Origin: an uncultured Clostridium sp. | GTDB taxonomy: Bacteria; Bacillota; Clostridia; Lachnospirales; Lachnospiraceae | Length of the DNA: 6,963 nucleotides | Reading direction: 5' to 3' | Assembly: GCA_905192625.1 (NCBI GenBank) | Contig: CAJJLI010000106.1 | Coordinates: 1 to 6,963, forward strand | In this document: positions 5,618 to 6,963 of the stretch, one piece after another | Numbering within the stretch: the first letter of the stretch is position 1 | Layout: the number at the start of each line of letters is the position of its first letter | Made by a program: the position numbers and the translations under genes | The notes under the pieces: generated by a model | What the model saw: the letters and a program-made list of their open reading frames with translations, nothing else | Databases searched by the model: none | What the model was told of the DNA's origin: nothing

Positions 5618-6963
5618 TTATTTGCTTGACAATTTATGGTGACAAGCTACAAAATGTCCATCACTAATTTCTTCAAACGCTGGTTCTACTTCTTTACAAA
5701 TATCTGTACAATATCTGCAACGTGTATGGAACTTACATCCCTTTGGTGGTCTGATTGGACTTGGAATATCGCCTTCAAGAATAATTGACTCTTTTCTCTC
5801 GTCAACATCTGTAGTCGGAATCGCAGACAATAATGCTTCCGTATACGGGTGTGCAGGACTATCATACAATTTCTTAGTTGGTGCAAGTTCAACAAGGTTT
5901 CCAAGATACATAACACCAACACGATCGCTAATATACTTAATTACACTTAAGTCATGGGATATGAATAGGTAAGTTAAGTTTTCTTCTTCCTTTAAATCCA
6001 AGAGCAAGTTAATGATCTGTGACTGAATGGATACGTCAAGTGCGGATACCGCTTCATCACAAACAACAAATTTAGGTTTTAAAGCTAAGGATCTTGCAAT
6101 ACCAATTCTTTGTCTTTGCCCACCAGAGAACTGATGAGGATAACGATGTATAAAATACTGTGCGAGACCACATTTTTCCATAACCTGCATTGTATACTCT
6201 TGCAAACGCTCATCTTTTTGATGGAAGTAATTATGAGCCAACAAACCTTCGCTAATAATTTGTCCAACCGTCATTCTTGGATTTAATGAGGAATATGGAT
6301 CTTGGAAAATCAACTGAAGATCCTTTCTTAATAACCTCATTTCATTCTCATCTAATTGAGATAGGTTAATTCCTTTGTCGCGGTAAGCCTCATATTTTGC
6401 GAACTCTGGTTTATCTTTATACTTCTTCATTAAGTTGTAAATATCATCTCGTAAACCTTGTAGCTCTTTTTCTTTTCCTGCCATTGTTTGTTTTAATAGA
6501 TCAATTTTACTTTGAAGTTTCTTGGCAGATGAACTATCATTTACTGTTTTACTTTTTTCTTTCAGCAATGTTTTCTTGGCTTCAAGATCATTTGTTAAAT
6601 CATTTAATTTTTCATTTAAGCTACGAAATTCAACACTTACCTTATACTCTTTTAACAATCGCTCCGATACTTCGGTTAAATCATCTAAAATATAAAATCC
6701 ACCGATTAATTCAACAATATCTAAAAACAAATCTCTTGCTCGTTTTTGTGCTTGCTTTAATTTTTCTGAGTGTAACTTTTTCTCATCTGCATTTGTTAAT
6801 GAATCATACTGCTCTTTGAGTTTTTTCTCTTCTTTCTCATACTCTATTAAAGTTTTTTTCTTACTTACAAGATTTTTTAGTATTTCTTCTACATATTTAG
6901 GAGCAATTTCATCAATATCCCTACCATCATCAATGGTTCTACTATCCGTCTGTTTATATTTTT
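5618..6963 (-). CDS. oppF: Oligopeptide ABC transporter ATPase OppF, partial (5' end off window), with coiled-coil insertion
   Basis: This is a nucleotide-binding subunit that hydrolyses ATP at the cytoplasmic face to drive peptide import. The frame is open to the right edge for 447 codons; a TTG at 6730 is only an internal Leu codon. Numbering the fragment from codon 6961, the Q-loop is IFQDPYSSLNPRMTVG (Q220), the ABC signature FSGGQ is 278-282, Walker B is FVVCDEAVSALD (298-309, Glu303 catalytic) and the switch His is 336. The OppF/DppF C-terminal region has SPAHPYTEALLSAIP, GCKFHTRC and a final CHH; Cys409, 415, 422 and 440 occupy the positions that bind an iron-sulphur cluster in related subunits. 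Residues 1 to about 205 are a charged coiled-coil insertion, and Walker A is not yet reached. OppF rather than OppD is favoured by NPRMTVGQII. OppD probably lies further upstream. Confidence 0.93.
   Translation of the reverse strand, partial: KYKQTDSRTIDDGRDIDEIAPKYVEEILKNLVSKKKTLIEYEKEEKKLKEQYDSLTNADEKKLHSEKLKQAQKRARDLFLDIVELIGGFYILDDLTEVSERLLKEYKVSVEFRSLNEKLNDLTNDLEAKKTLLKEKSKTVNDSSSAKKLQSKIDLLKQTMAGKEKELQGLRDDIYNLMKKYKDKPEFAKYEAYRDKGINLSQLDENEMRLLRKDLQLIFQDPYSSLNPRMTVGQIISEGLLAHNYFHQKDERLQEYTMQVMEKCGLAQYFIHRYPHQFSGGQRQRIGIARSLALKPKFVVCDEAVSALDVSIQSQIINLLLDLKEEENLTYLFISHDLSVIKYISDRVGVMYLGNLVELAPTKKLYDSPAHPYTEALLSAIPTTDVDERKESIILEGDIPSPIRPPKGCKFHTRCRYCTDICKEVEPAFEEISDGHFVACHHKLSSK
6345..6963 (-). 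other. Coiled-coil insertion domain within OppF
   Basis: The in-window part spans about 205 residues ahead of LLRKDLQLIFQDP. It is rich in Lys, Glu, Leu and Asp with heptad-like spacing. Two long helical stretches (fragment residues about 20-75 and 100-190) flank a hydrophobic section, FLDIVELIGGFYILDD (79-94), a layout suggesting an antiparallel coiled coil with a tip. Usual OppF proteins have only about 45-50 residues between Walker A and the Q-loop. The beginning of the insertion is outside the window. Confidence 0.75.

Noticed and set aside
5618..6730. OppF starting at TTG 6730
   Set aside because: The same frame continues open for 77 more codons to the window edge with matching composition. 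A start there would leave an ATPase with no Walker A.
6397..6819. Plus-strand open frame of 140 codons with hydrophobic translation
   Set aside because: It is the antisense shadow of the Lys/Glu-rich coiled-coil of OppF, which reads as Phe/Leu-rich on the other strand. The minus-strand frame is open to the edge and continuous with clear ATPase motifs.

Overview
The window looks like an AT-rich, low-GC Gram-positive chromosome, most likely a Clostridia of the Lachnospiraceae type. This is inferred from strong GGAGG-type ribosome binding sites, a lipoprotein signal on the solute-binding protein, Lys/Glu/Asn-rich proteins and similarity to clostridial peptide transporters; no rRNA or other marker is present to confirm it. 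Every credible gene lies on the minus strand, so the locus reads from high to low coordinates.

Layout in order of transcription: (1) the 3' part of an oppF-type ATPase, whose start lies beyond the right edge, followed 17 nt later by a 71-residue single-segment membrane protein (orf71) and a textbook intrinsic terminator at 5284-5327; (2) orf180, a four-helix membrane protein of unknown function; (3) a 365-bp intergenic stretch with inverted repeats, a 12-bp palindrome and a near-consensus promoter; (4) oppA, a 785-residue lipoprotein of solute-binding family 5; (5) a strong hairpin without a U tract, then oppB; (6) a possible 22-codon small ORF overlapping the start of oppC; (7) the 5' part of oppC, running off the left edge.

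Together these encode an oligopeptide/dipeptide ABC importer. OppA captures peptide outside the membrane, OppB and OppC form the channel, and OppF, presumably with an OppD beyond the right edge, powers it. The ATPase module and the binding-protein/permease module are separated by a terminator and a fresh promoter, so they are probably transcribed separately.

The most unusual point is that three of the four transporter subunits are enlarged. OppF carries a charged coiled-coil insertion of at least about 200 residues between its off-window Walker A region and its Q-loop. OppC carries an extracytoplasmic insertion of at least 175 residues after its first helix, built from repeats of about 60-64 residues. 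OppA carries about 150 extra residues inside its first lobe. With two unassigned membrane proteins encoded in between, this suggests an elaborated Opp transporter subtype. OppB is of normal size.
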